A DNA stretch of 64,000 nt from SIG653 sp045577455 (GCA_045577455.1 JAZNIJ010000191.1:5100-69099); one strand, 5' to 3'. Positions 33,197 through 41,593 are shown, counted from the first letter of the stretch. The notes: generated by a model not told the origin, from the letters alone. Numbers and translations: made by a program.

Positions 33197-34369
33197 TTAA
33201 AAATAACTTACTTTAATTCGTTTTCCCATCTTTGTGAGACAGCTTGAAAGCTCCTCAACCAGATTCATTTTGATATTGAAATTGATAGGCAAATCGGGGT
33301 TTTGGTGGGCAGGGTTTACTGCTCTGCCAACATAGAAATTTATATCCGTTGCTTCTTCAAACAGAAAACGGCTGATAAGAGAAGCACCGTCTTTTTTGAA
33401 ATTCCACTCTTCATAAAGGGTATTTTCAGCTAAATAATCCTTTGCATAGCTTATAACCTTATTCATTGTAATAACTCCTTCGGTTACAAGGTCAACACCC
33501 TCTATATATGCAATTGGAGGAACATCACTGCGAACAAAATTAAGACTTGGACGAAGTGGCTTTCCAAGAAATTTAGCCGCAAGGGATGAAGTTGTGCCTC
33601 CGCAAACAATGTGCTTGCCCTCTTTTGAGAAGAACAGCGACATCATACGGTTTGCATCATCACGGTTTGACGGTGGACCAAAAAGGATATTCATCGGCTC
33701 TCTTTTCCTGATTTTCACAACACAAGCCGTTGTATCGTCTCCCGGTTTATGTCCGTACAGCTTATCACATTCATCAACAAGCATTGTTGAAAGGTTTTTT
33801 GCAGTATAGCCACCTGCAGAGAGAGCTAACATATAGTCTGCAATATCCTCTCGTTTCCAGCCGAAGTTATACTTACCACCCATTCCTGCGTGGGGACAAC
33901 CGTCACTCATAGCGATGAACACATCGTCTTCTCTTAGTTTTATCGTTGACTTATATATCGTTTTACCCCCGATGTTCATCTCGGTTTTTGGATAATTATA
34001 TTGATTGAAATCTCTTATAACAATCACATGGGGGTTGTCATACTGAATTATTTCAGCAGTTTCGTTGTTTTGTATATGAATAATGGTAAATGTGGAATAA
34101 GCAACACCACGCAAGGAGCAAACAGGAAGGGTTGCAGCAATAGTTGAAACACATTCCTCAATTGGAAGCCCTGCCGCCATCATCGTTGAGATGATTTTGG
34201 AAGTGAGCGTTGACAAAATACTCGCCTTAACTCCCGACCCAAGACCGTCTGCAAGCACGATAACTGTGGAATTTTCGTTTTCTTCCACAACATCCACATG
34301 GTCTCCGCAAAGCTCCTCGCCAACATGATTGATGCTTTTATATCCGATATCTGCACACAAATCATTCAT
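33197..34369 (-). CDS. SpoIIE-type PP2C serine phosphatase
   Basis: 390 residues. Start overlaps the preceding hydS stop by eight bases. The PP2C/SpoIIE fold occupies residues about 1-230, with VLADGLGSGVKAS near 38-50 (metal-binding Asp-Gly) and DVFIAMSDGCPHAG and GDDTTACVVKI further on. The C-terminal 160 residues are of unknown function, with GGTTSSLAAKFLG near 260. In other Clostridia a phosphatase is also coded beside a PAS-containing sensory [FeFe] hydrogenase. The likely role is output of a hydrogen or redox signal by dephosphorylating a protein. The target is not in the window. Confidence 0.85.
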   Translation of the reverse strand: MNDLCADIGYKSINHVGEELCGDHVDVVEENENSTVIVLADGLGSGVKASILSTLTSKIISTMMAAGLPIEECVSTIAATLPVCSLRGVAYSTFTIIHIQNNETAEIIQYDNPHVIVIRDFNQYNYPKTEMNIGGKTIYKSTIKLREDDVFIAMSDGCPHAGMGGKYNFGWKREDIADYMLALSAGGYTAKNLSTMLVDECDKLYGHKPGDDTTACVVKIRKREPMNILFGPPSNRDDANRMMSLFFSKEGKHIVCGGTTSSLAAKFLGKPLRPSLNFVRSDVPPIAYIEGVDLVTEGVITMNKVISYAKDYLAENTLYEEWNFKKDGASLISRFLFEEATDINFYVGRAVNPAHQNPDLPINFNIKMNLVEELSSCLTKMGKRIKVSYF

Positions 34370-36038
34370 CGTCGATAGACTCCTTTAATTTTGTTAAAGC
34401 AATCTTTGTTTCTGCGGCAGTTTCGCCAAGCAGGGAGGCAATTTCCTGAACGATTCTCATTTGTTTTTCAACAACGGAATCTGCAACCTCAATTGTTTGT
34501 TTATTTATTCTCGACTTTTTATCTCTGGCAGACTCCTCATCGGTTACATCACGCATAATTCCGATGAGCATACGGGATTCAGGGTCGTATACAACAGTTT
34601 GCTCCACATATTTTTTGTATTCAGCAAGATATGTCCGTTGATTTCTCACTGTTCTGCCTGTGCTTTTAACCTTTGCAAAAACAGCAGGGTCAAGGATTCG
34701 TATAACCGGCTCTCCCAGAACATCGGATGCAACTCTGATATTCATTATCTTTCTTGCCGCATTGTTAATCTGCTGAACCTCTAAATCTTCATTAAGAACA
34801 ATAAGGCCGTTTGGAGTGTTATTTACAATTGTATCTGAGAAGCTCTCTGCCTTATGCCTGAGGAATGGGAGACACATGGATATCTCTGCCTTGCCTTGAA
34901 TAACTGCAATTGCTTTATCACGGCAGGAATTATATCCGCAAGTTCCGCAATTCAATTCGTCAGACTCTTTGAACTTACCCATCTGACGGAGAACCGCCAT
35001 AATTTCTTCTTCGCTTGGAGATGCTAACTTTCTCTCGATAACGGAAAAGTTCTTTTTAAGCAATGCCGCCTCGGGCTGTTCAACATCAAAATCCATTTCG
35101 CCTGCATAGGTTGATATTTTAACATAATCGCTAACGAGTGGCTTTATAGCACGATTCATAACAGGGCCGCCAATACAGCTACCAACGCAAGCCGACATTT
35201 CTATAAAGCATTTATTGAGCTTTCCGCTTGCAATATCTGAAAGCGCCGTCATACAGTTTTCAACACCGTCGATTGCAAGGTAAGTATATCCGGGTGCATT
35301 CTGTGCCATAGTTTTAAGCACACCGCCCGTTGTTGGAAAGAAACGAGCTCTGCTCTTTTCGTTTGAATCAGTTTCAACTTCAAGCTCCAAATGTGCTTCT
35401 GCAAGCATTTCGTCAAGCTCCTCAAAGGTAAGCACTGCATCAACAATATCTGTGTAATACTCTGCCTCATCCTTTTTTGCAACGCAAGGCCCGATAAATA
35501 CGGTTTTTGCATTTGGCATACGCTTTCTTATGTCGCTGCAATGAGCTTGCATCGGGGACATAACATCAGCAAGATATTTGAGACATTCAGGAAAATGCTT
35601 CTGGATAAGCAAATTGATAGAATGACAGCAAGACGAGATAATTACATCTCTTTCTTCTTCAAGAAGCATTCTTTCATATTCTTTCTTTACGATGGTTGCA
35701 CCGATTGCAGTTTCTTCTGCATCGCAAAATCCAAGTTTTTTCAACGCGCGGCGTATGGATTCTATGCCGATTCCGTTATAATTTGCAACAAAGGACGGTG
35801 CAACGCTGGCAATAACAGGGTCGCCCGACTGAATAAGAACTCTTACCTTCTCAATTCCGTCTGCTATCTCCTTTGCATTTTGCGGACATTGAACAACGCA
35901 ATTACCGCAAAGTATACATTCATTTTCTATAATATGCGCCTGATTCCCTGAGAATTTTATTGCCTTTACAGGGCATTTTCTCACACAGCGGAAACAGGAT
36001 TTACAATTTGACTTTTTTAAAGTTAAACAGTTACTCAT
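34362..36038 (-). CDS. hydS: Sensory [FeFe] hydrogenase-like protein with PAS domain (HydS type)
   Basis: 558 residues. Residues 1-55 have two ferredoxin motifs (CKSCFRCVRKCP, CILCGNCVVQCP). The H-cluster domain spans about 70-350 with L1 ISSCCHS (Cys137-138), L2 IGPCVAKKDE (Cys185) and L3 MSACVGSCIGGP. A second [4Fe-4S] (Fes) motif CGTCGYNSC sits near 373, a PAS domain at about 410-520 (SDTIVNNTPNGLIVLNEDLE), and a C-terminal helix. This is the layout of group C/D sensory hydrogenases, which detect H2 rather than turn it over quickly. It is translationally coupled to the SpoIIE-type phosphatase. Confidence 0.88.
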   Translation of the reverse strand: MSNCLTLKKSNCKSCFRCVRKCPVKAIKFSGNQAHIIENECILCGNCVVQCPQNAKEIADGIEKVRVLIQSGDPVIASVAPSFVANYNGIGIESIRRALKKLGFCDAEETAIGATIVKKEYERMLLEEERDVIISSCCHSINLLIQKHFPECLKYLADVMSPMQAHCSDIRKRMPNAKTVFIGPCVAKKDEAEYYTDIVDAVLTFEELDEMLAEAHLELEVETDSNEKSRARFFPTTGGVLKTMAQNAPGYTYLAIDGVENCMTALSDIASGKLNKCFIEMSACVGSCIGGPVMNRAIKPLVSDYVKISTYAGEMDFDVEQPEAALLKKNFSVIERKLASPSEEEIMAVLRQMGKFKESDELNCGTCGYNSCRDKAIAVIQGKAEISMCLPFLRHKAESFSDTIVNNTPNGLIVLNEDLEVQQINNAARKIMNIRVASDVLGEPVIRILDPAVFAKVKSTGRTVRNQRTYLAEYKKYVEQTVVYDPESRMLIGIMRDVTDEESARDKKSRINKQTIEVADSVVEKQMRIVQEIASLLGETAAETKIALTKLKESIDDE

Positions 36039-36043
36039 ATTCG

Positions 36044-36307
36044 TTAATTCCTCTCGTTTTCAACAACATTAAGAATATGTTCCTTGAAGAATTCACGGAA
36101 ATTTTCAGGTGTAACCCCAACATGGATATCGTCATTCACCTGAACAGTAACCCCAACACGATTACATTTTCCTATGCAAAAGCTACCAACAAGCACAACC
36201 TCGCCATCAAGGTTATGCTGGGCAATTGCTTCTTCCATCAGCTTAACTATCGCTTCCGAGCCCTTGAGATGGCAAGATGACCCAACACAAATCTGAACAA
36301 CCAACAT
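36044..36307 (-). CDS. Thioredoxin-fold [2Fe-2S] ferredoxin (NuoE-like), second copy
   Basis: 87 residues from ATG 36307. AAAGGT lies eight bases upstream, preferred to an upstream in-frame start. It has C-VGSS-C near the N-terminus and SFCIGKCN in the middle: the four-Cys pattern of thioredoxin-like [2Fe-2S] proteins (C-terminal domain of NuoE/HydC). It starts four bases after the stop of a related gene and ends five bases before hydS. Probably a small electron carrier or subunit of the sensor/hydrogenase system. Confidence 0.85.
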   Translation of the reverse strand: MLVVQICVGSSCHLKGSEAIVKLMEEAIAQHNLDGEVVLVGSFCIGKCNRVGVTVQVNDDIHVGVTPENFREFFKEHILNVVENERN

Positions 36308-36311
36308 AATC

Positions 36312-36551
36312 TTATACCTTTGGAAGAACTTCGTTTGCAAAGAAATCGTCAACTGTTTCAGGAGTTACGGAATGGAAGCTATCGTCCACCATAACGCAAA
36401 CACCCTGCTGACATTTTCCAAGGCAGAAAGTTCCGCCCATATCAACTTTTTTACCTAAATCGTTTTTTTCAACAAGGCATTGAAGGCGTTCAACAACCTG
36501 ACGCGAACCTTTAATATGGCAGGAACTACCGATACATACTGTAATTTTCAT
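36312..36551 (-). CDS. Thioredoxin-fold [2Fe-2S] ferredoxin (NuoE-like), first copy
   Basis: 79 residues from ATG 36551, with GAGGAT upstream overlapping the end of rex. The pattern is KITVCIGSSCHIKGSRQVV, then GTFCLGKCQQGVC, so four Cys for a [2Fe-2S] cluster, with one extra Cys. Related to the following gene (CxGSSCH.KG and FC.GKC shared), so the two arose by tandem duplication and then diverged. There is a gap of only four bases to rex. Its electron partner is not shown by sequence. Confidence 0.85.
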   Translation of the reverse strand: MKITVCIGSSCHIKGSRQVVERLQCLVEKNDLGKKVDMGGTFCLGKCQQGVCVMVDDSFHSVTPETVDDFFANEVLPKV

Positions 36552-36555
36552 AAAT

Positions 36556-37191
36556 TTAATCCTCAAATCTATTATTTTTTTTCAACTGTGAATTAAGATA
36601 AGCAAGGGATAATGCCAAATTTTCTTGCTTAAAAAACACATTATCAGGGATAACAAGTGCGCTGGGCGTGAAATTCCATATTGCACTGACACCGCAAGAC
36701 ACCAGCTTGTCGCAAACCTCTTGTGCGGAAGATTGCCCAACAGTGATAATCCCTATTTTAACATCGTTTTCTGTGCAAAAGCTGTCTATATCTTTCATTG
36801 GCAAAATCGGTTTACTGCTTTTTATAACCGATGCCTTTTCGTTACAGTCAAACCCTGCTATAATCTTTATTCCAAAATCTTCAAAGCCATCGTATTCCAA
36901 CAATGCCTTTCCTAATTTACCTGCACCAACCAAAACAGCGTTGGTTAAACTGTCAAACCCCAAATGACTTTCGATGTCTTTCATCAGCTTTGAACGGTCA
37001 TAACCAACTCTCGGCTTCCCTCTTCCGCTTATCAGAGCAAGGTCTTTGCGAACCTGAACCTCTCCGAGAGACAGACCGCGCGCTATTTGGGGCGCAGATA
37101 TTGTTTTGTAATCATCGGGCAATTCTCTTAAATATCGTATATAAAGAGGAATGCGCCCAAGGGTTGCTTTAGGTATAGAGTGCGCCGTCAT
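36556..37191 (-). CDS. rex: Redox-sensing transcriptional repressor Rex
   Basis: 211 residues from ATG 37191, with AAAGGAT ten bases upstream. The frame extends further up but that sequence is promoter DNA. The N-terminal winged helix has IPLYIRYLREL...ISAPQIARGLSLGEVQVRKDLALIS. The Rossmann fold starts at LVGAGKLGKALL near 86, with a C-terminal helix for domain swapping. Rex binds DNA when NAD+ is abundant and leaves it when NADH rises, so it derepresses fermentation genes. As first gene of the cluster it should report the NADH that the Flx and malate dehydrogenase proteins consume, and probably controls its own operon. Confidence 0.95.
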   Translation of the reverse strand: MTAHSIPKATLGRIPLYIRYLRELPDDYKTISAPQIARGLSLGEVQVRKDLALISGRGKPRVGYDRSKLMKDIESHLGFDSLTNAVLVGAGKLGKALLEYDGFEDFGIKIIAGFDCNEKASVIKSSKPILPMKDIDSFCTENDVKIGIITVGQSSAQEVCDKLVSCGVSAIWNFTPSALVIPDNVFFKQENLALSLAYLNSQLKKNNRFED

Positions 37192-37261
37192 TGCGAGCCA
37201 TCCTTTCTTTAAATTTGATTGGAATATTACTTTAAAATACATAACTCCAATCTTACAGGGG

Positions 37262-37302
37262 TGTATCGATACAATATAAATCGATACATTATCAATCGAT
37301 TT
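37262..37302. promoter_or_regulatory. Two overlapping palindrome motifs in the rex leader
   Basis: TGTATCGATACA (37262-37273) is a perfect 12-base palindrome, and AAATCGAT (37278-37285) / ATCGATTT (37295-37302) form an inverted repeat with a nine-base loop. Both share ATCGAT. They lie between the promoter at 37387-37415 and the rex start, a place for an operator or a leader RNA structure. They do not match the usual Rex box. Confidence 0.5.
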
Positions 37303-37386
37303 AAAAAACCGCAAGAAATGCCATTCAAACAACGGTTTACAGAAGTTCAAACGGCTTTCAAAAAAATTATAACCTTAACCTTTGCT

Positions 37387-37415
37387 ATTGTACAACAATA
37401 ATAGAAAAAAGTCAA
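37387..37415 (-). promoter_or_regulatory. Probable promoter of the rex-to-pckA cluster
   Basis: On the minus strand TTGACT (37415-37410), exactly 17 bases, TACAAT (37392-37387). The -10 box is inside TATTGT-TGT-ACAATA, a palindrome with TTGT...ACAA arms. Transcription would start near 37380 and leave a leader of about 190 bases. The cluster has no terminator before pckA ends. Confidence 0.65.
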
Positions 37416-37479
37416 TACTTATCCGAAGAAAAATTCAATCAAATTTTATACAAAAATACAACAATAATAAAAAAACAAT

Positions 37480-37496
37480 TTGTTGCTATGCGACAA
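37480..37496. promoter_or_regulatory. TTGT-N9-ACAA palindrome upstream of rex promoter
   Basis: TTGTTGCTATGCGACAA is symmetric with one T/C exception. Rex boxes have TTGT and ACAA arms ten bases apart (18 bases in all); this site has nine between arms, one short. Listed as a possible, not a firm, Rex operator. Confidence 0.3.
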
Positions 37497-37537
37497 TTCA
37501 TATTACGAAACAATTATCGCATAACTTTTATCAACAT

Positions 37538-38119
37538 TTACACGATTTGTATAAATCGTTTTTTCTCAATTAAATTGGCTTTTGGATTTTTCAATATTTT
37601 CTCTGTGTCAGCACCCTTGATATCAAGTCCTTCTGCGCTAACGCAAAGAACAGAGCTTATTCCGTAAAAGTTTTTGGCAAGTGATGATGTGTATTCAAAA
37701 CCGAAGTTATGAACAATAGGCCCTCCCGATGTTGTTACATAAATCAGCTTGTTTGCTTTGCAAAGTCCCCTTGGAATTCCCTTTTCGTTATAAACAAAGG
37801 TAATGCCATTAACTGTGATATTTTCAAAATACACTTTTAGCAAAGACGGAAACATAATATCCCAATATGGGGCAGCAATAACAATTGTATCCGCTGATGC
37901 AAACTGTTTTGCCAAATCGAATTCAGCACCCGAAAAGTTGCCCTCTGCCTTTGCTTTGTCTCTTATGTTCAATCTCTGCAAATCAATCGGAGAAAGCTCC
38001 TGTTCGTATAGCTTAAGCTCCTCTATTTCTCCTTGCAACTTTGACAGCACATGGTTCGCAAGCTCCAATGTCCTTGAATGTTCTCTAACGCATACATTTA
38101 CAAATAATATTTTCGGCAT
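37538..38119 (-). CDS. Flavodoxin-fold NAD(P)H-dependent oxidoreductase (AzoR/MdaB-like)
   Basis: 193 residues from ATG 38119 with GGAGGG upstream. It starts KILFVNVCVREHSRTLELANHVL, the phosphate-binding start of flavodoxin-fold quinone/azo reductases, then IVIAAPYWDIMFPSLLKVYFENI, and YVTTSGGPI near 130. It binds FMN and reduces quinones, azo or nitro compounds with NAD(P)H. The gene ends 120 bases before the rex promoter and reads in the same direction, but is not part of that operon by spacing. The substrate is unknown. Confidence 0.82.
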   Translation of the reverse strand: MPKILFVNVCVREHSRTLELANHVLSKLQGEIEELKLYEQELSPIDLQRLNIRDKAKAEGNFSGAEFDLAKQFASADTIVIAAPYWDIMFPSLLKVYFENITVNGITFVYNEKGIPRGLCKANKLIYVTTSGGPIVHNFGFEYTSSLAKNFYGISSVLCVSAEGLDIKGADTEKILKNPKANLIEKKRFIQIV

Positions 38120-38206
38120 ATAACCCTCCACCCAAAAATTTATCGTCTGTGGATATCAGATATTTTTTTATGATTATATCAAACCATATATTACAAACAA
38201 GTTACA

Positions 38207-38242
38207 GAAAAAAGCAGGCAACTTTTCAAAAAAGCAACCTGC
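38207..38242 (-). terminator. Terminator of trkAH operon
   Basis: On the minus strand TGCAGGTTGC and GTTGCCTGC can pair (five GC-rich pairs plus imperfect extension), followed by TTTTTTCTG. It lies 50 bases after the trkH stop. The stem is imperfect. Confidence 0.5.
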
Positions 38243-38293
38243 ATTTTTTATATTTATTTTTCCAAACTATAACCGTTTAATCCAAGCAAATTT

Positions 38294-39835
38294 TTATGTT
38301 CTTTTCCATGTTTTAGGGCTGAAAAGAATCATAACAGGAAGAATTTCAAGACGGCCGAGCAACATTGCAAGAGACAGCACGATTTTAGAAAGCTCGCTGT
38401 ATTCTGCGTAGCTTCCGTATGGTCCAACCGCTTCGAAGGCAGGACCGACATTGGATATACAGGCAAGAGCTGCCGAGAAGTTTGAAAAGAAGCCGTGGGT
38501 AACGGTATAGCTTCCCCCATCCGAAACCATTGTTATTGCCCTACCATTAACAGGGTCGAAGGCAAGAAGAAAAACAACGGCGATAAGGAAAAAGAAATAA
38601 AGGGTAATAAAGGCAAAAACATCGTTAATTGTGTTTCCTTCAAGGGATTTTCCCTCAAACTTTGCCTTGGGAACATAACGTGGGTTAATAAGCTTTCTTA
38701 CATTGATATATGCACCCTTAATGGCGATAATTATTCTTGAAAACTTAATTCCCCCCGCGGTTGAACCCGCCATTGCTCCAAAGAACATAATAACAACAAG
38801 GGTTGTTTTTGCAAGCATTGGCCACATATTATAGTCCGTTGTTGTAAACCCGGCAGTTGTTATTAAAGACGAAACCTGGAAAAAGGAATGTCTGAACGCC
38901 TCCTCAGCCGAATACATCTGAGAAAAAGCACTGTTTCTTTGCATAAGGGACATAAATATCAATCCGACAGCCGACGCAACAACAAGAAAATAGCTTTTTA
39001 ATTCCTCGCTTTTGAACACCTGACGAACCTTTCCTATAAGCAAAAGGTAATACAAGCTGAAGTTTATACCAAACAAAAGCAGAAATATTGACATAACATA
39101 CTGAGAAAAGGGGTGGAACATTTCTATGCTTCCGGGAATGAATCCAAATCCCCCTGTGCCCGCACAACCGAAGGTTGCAAGCAAGCTATAGAAAAAGTGG
39201 TCATTTTCATATCCGTGAATCGGTTTATCAAGCATAAGGATTATAACCTCAAGAACCGTCATACCTAAGTAGATAAGATACAAAATTCTTGTTGTTACCT
39301 TCATTTTGGAGGCAAGCTTACCAACCTGAGGCCCCGGGCTTTCTGCACGGAGAAGGTGCATTGACGAACCGTCATCACTTTCTGGAATGAAAATCAAAAC
39401 GAAAACAAGGATACCCATTCCCCCAATCCAATGGGAAAAGCTCTTCCAGAAAAGGGACGAATGAGAAATTGAAGTTATGTCCGTGATAACGCTTGCGCCC
39501 GTTGTTGTGAACCCCGACATTATTTCAAACCACGCATCTATGTAGTTTGGGATATCACCGTTTATAACAAGGGGAATTGCCCCGAAAAGTGTCATAACAA
39601 GCCAAACGAGTGCCGTTAGCGCAAAGCCCTCTTTCTGATAAAGAGTTCCCCTCTTTTCTTTCGGCATCTGCGCAAGAAGTCCCAAAACAGCAAGAAGCAC
39701 AATTGGAACAATGAACGCAAGAATGTTTCTTATTCCTTCTTTGTATATAATGGCAACGGCAAGAGGTGCTATCATAAGTATTGCTTCAAGCACCATAATT
39801 TTGCCGAGAATTTTACCGAGCTTTCTATAGTTCAT
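38294..39835 (-). CDS. trkH: Potassium uptake channel subunit TrkH/KtrB
   Basis: 513 residues with about ten membrane helices in repeated M1-P-M2 units. Selectivity-filter-like segments are visible: FTTTGASV near 110, FGCAGTGGFGF near 222, and AMAGSTAGGIKF near 348. TrkH/KtrB proteins pass K+ (or K+/Na+) across the membrane under control of a cytosolic nucleotide-binding ring. The start is preceded by GGTGGGG. It lies 14 bases after trkA, which codes that ring subunit. Confidence 0.93.
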   Translation of the reverse strand: MNYRKLGKILGKIMVLEAILMIAPLAVAIIYKEGIRNILAFIVPIVLLAVLGLLAQMPKEKRGTLYQKEGFALTALVWLVMTLFGAIPLVINGDIPNYIDAWFEIMSGFTTTGASVITDITSISHSSLFWKSFSHWIGGMGILVFVLIFIPESDDGSSMHLLRAESPGPQVGKLASKMKVTTRILYLIYLGMTVLEVIILMLDKPIHGYENDHFFYSLLATFGCAGTGGFGFIPGSIEMFHPFSQYVMSIFLLLFGINFSLYYLLLIGKVRQVFKSEELKSYFLVVASAVGLIFMSLMQRNSAFSQMYSAEEAFRHSFFQVSSLITTAGFTTTDYNMWPMLAKTTLVVIMFFGAMAGSTAGGIKFSRIIIAIKGAYINVRKLINPRYVPKAKFEGKSLEGNTINDVFAFITLYFFFLIAVVFLLAFDPVNGRAITMVSDGGSYTVTHGFFSNFSAALACISNVGPAFEAVGPYGSYAEYSELSKIVLSLAMLLGRLEILPVMILFSPKTWKRT

Positions 39836-39849
39836 ACAATTGCCCCACC

Positions 39850-41205
39850 CTATTCAAGAATATCCGTAAGGTCGTTGAAGTTTTTATGGGTTGTTACAAC
39901 AATAACATTGTCGCCCAGCTTTATACAATCGTTACCTCCCGGGATGATAACCCCGTTTTCCCTGATTATACAGGCGATAAGGCAATTATCCTTAAGCTGT
40001 AATTCACGAAGGGGCTTTTCGCAAATACCCTCCAATGTTCTTACCCGAAACTCCAGCGCCTCAATTTGTTCGTTAACAAGGCGATAAAGGGTTAAAACAT
40101 TACTTCCTCTCGTGTTGGCAATAGCTCGGATATAGCTTATAACTCTGTCTGCAACAATATCCTTTGGAGAAACATTGTTGCGTATTCCAAGTTCGTCAAG
40201 CATACCGCCAAGGTCATCACTCTTTATCTGGGTTATTGTTTTTCTGACATTCATTTTGTTGGCAAACATAGAAACAATCATATTTTCTTCGTCTATATCG
40301 GTAAGAGCAACAAATGCATCCATCGCCTCTATACCCTCTTCAAGAAGAAGGTCGTGCTGAGTGCCGTTACCGTGAATAATTGTTACATTGGGAAGCTCCT
40401 CTGCCAACGCTTCTGCTGTTTTTCTGTCTCCCTCAATGAGCTTGACCTTGTATTTTTTCCTTGACAACGCATCTGCAAGATAATAACCGATTTTGTTACC
40501 TCCAACTATCATTATGTTTTTAAGGGGCAACCTTACCAAATTTATTTCCGCAAGGAAATCACGGAGGGACTTTGCATCGGCTGTAAGGTGGATGCTGTCC
40601 CCTTCTTCTATAACGAAATTACCTGTTGGAATAACAACATCTTTTCCACGCTTAACAGCACAGATAAGCACCTTGTTTTTCAGCTTTTTACCAACGGAAA
40701 TCAAACTTTCGCCACAAAGGGAGCAATCTTTTTCAACAAGGATTTCAACAAGCAAAACCTTGCCACCTGCAAAATGCTCAACCTGTGCAATTGAAGGGAG
40801 GTTTATGCGGTTGAAAATTTCAGATGCCGTATCTCGCTCAGGATTAACTATCATTGATATCCCAAGCTCATCCTTCATTTCAAGAATCTGTTTTCTGTAA
40901 TCGGGATTTCTCACTCTTGCAATTGTGTTTTCAACACCGATTTTCTTTGCAACAAGGCAAGCAAAAACATTTATCTCGTCGCTATCCATCAGTGTTATAA
41001 CAAGGTTTGCTTCACTGACCCCTGCTTCTCGCTGTATGTCAATGCAAGCACCGTTTCCAACAACACCCGAAACATCGTATTTTTCGATAAGGGATTCCAC
41101 CTTTTCCTTATCTTCATCTATAATCATAACATCATGTCCCTCTCGCGAGAGGGTTTTAAGAATGGTTTTACCAATTGTTCCAAGCCCGATAATTACGATT
41201 TTCAT
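39850..41205 (-). CDS. trkA: Potassium uptake regulatory subunit TrkA
   Basis: 451 residues from ATG 41205, preceded by GGAGG; the open frame further upstream is promoter DNA. Two RCK units: the first begins MKIVIIGLGTIGKTIL, the second IMIVGGNKIGYYLADAL near 230. Each is followed by a TrkA_C domain (GESLISVGKKL near 160; the last about 80 residues). It binds NAD/NADH and ATP/ADP and gates the TrkH channel. Transcribed from the promoter at 41278-41306, divergent from the GH31 gene. Confidence 0.95.
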   Translation of the reverse strand: MKIVIIGLGTIGKTILKTLSREGHDVMIIDEDKEKVESLIEKYDVSGVVGNGACIDIQREAGVSEANLVITLMDSDEINVFACLVAKKIGVENTIARVRNPDYRKQILEMKDELGISMIVNPERDTASEIFNRINLPSIAQVEHFAGGKVLLVEILVEKDCSLCGESLISVGKKLKNKVLICAVKRGKDVVIPTGNFVIEEGDSIHLTADAKSLRDFLAEINLVRLPLKNIMIVGGNKIGYYLADALSRKKYKVKLIEGDRKTAEALAEELPNVTIIHGNGTQHDLLLEEGIEAMDAFVALTDIDEENMIVSMFANKMNVRKTITQIKSDDLGGMLDELGIRNNVSPKDIVADRVISYIRAIANTRGSNVLTLYRLVNEQIEALEFRVRTLEGICEKPLRELQLKDNCLIACIIRENGVIIPGGNDCIKLGDNVIVVTTHKNFNDLTDILE

Positions 41206-41277
41206 ATTTACCTCCAACGGATTTTCTCCGTTTTTAGTTTGTTTCCGTTTTTTTCCAAACAACAACTCTGTTTTGCC

Positions 41278-41306
41278 ATTATACACCCTTTTTATAAATA
41301 ATTCAA
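41278..41306 (-). promoter_or_regulatory. trkA promoter
   Basis: On the minus strand TTGAAT (41306-41301), 17 bases, TATAAT (41283-41278), 73 bases before the trkA start. Confidence 0.7.
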
Positions 41307-41432
41307 TGGTTTTTGAGAAATTGTTTTTCATCTCAAATAACTTGTAATCCGTAATTATGGATAAAGTGTTTTCATCATAAAAACTGACTCTCGGGTTTTA
41401 AACTTTAAAATCAGCTCCCAAAGTGCCATCAA

Positions 41433-41451
41433 AAGTGCCAAATTGGCACTT
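41433..41451. promoter_or_regulatory. Perfect palindrome, candidate operator in trkA/GH31 intergenic region
   Basis: AAGTGCCAA-A-TTGGCACTT, nine-base arms around one central base. A further half-site AAAGTGCCA is 12 bases upstream (41420-41428). Located 114 bases before the GH31 promoter. The repressor is unknown. Confidence 0.6.
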
Positions 41452-41564
41452 CGGAAGTTAAGCGTTGGCATTATGGAGATTTTTTCTACAATAAAATAGA
41501 TATCTATAATACGATTATTTAAGTCTAATTTACAAATGAAACCTCCAAACATTCCAAAAGAGCA

Positions 41565-41593
41565 TTGATTTATTGTTTTATTTTTGGTATAAT
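41565..41593 (+). promoter_or_regulatory. Promoter of GH31 gene
   Basis: TTGATT (41565-41570), 17 bases, TATAAT (41588-41593), then TAGGAGG and ATG 41623. Confidence 0.75.

Noticed and set aside
37480..37496. Firm Rex operator
   Set aside because: The arms TTGT and ACAA are nine rather than ten bases apart and the inner TTAA-type bases of the consensus are missing; kept only as a weak candidate.
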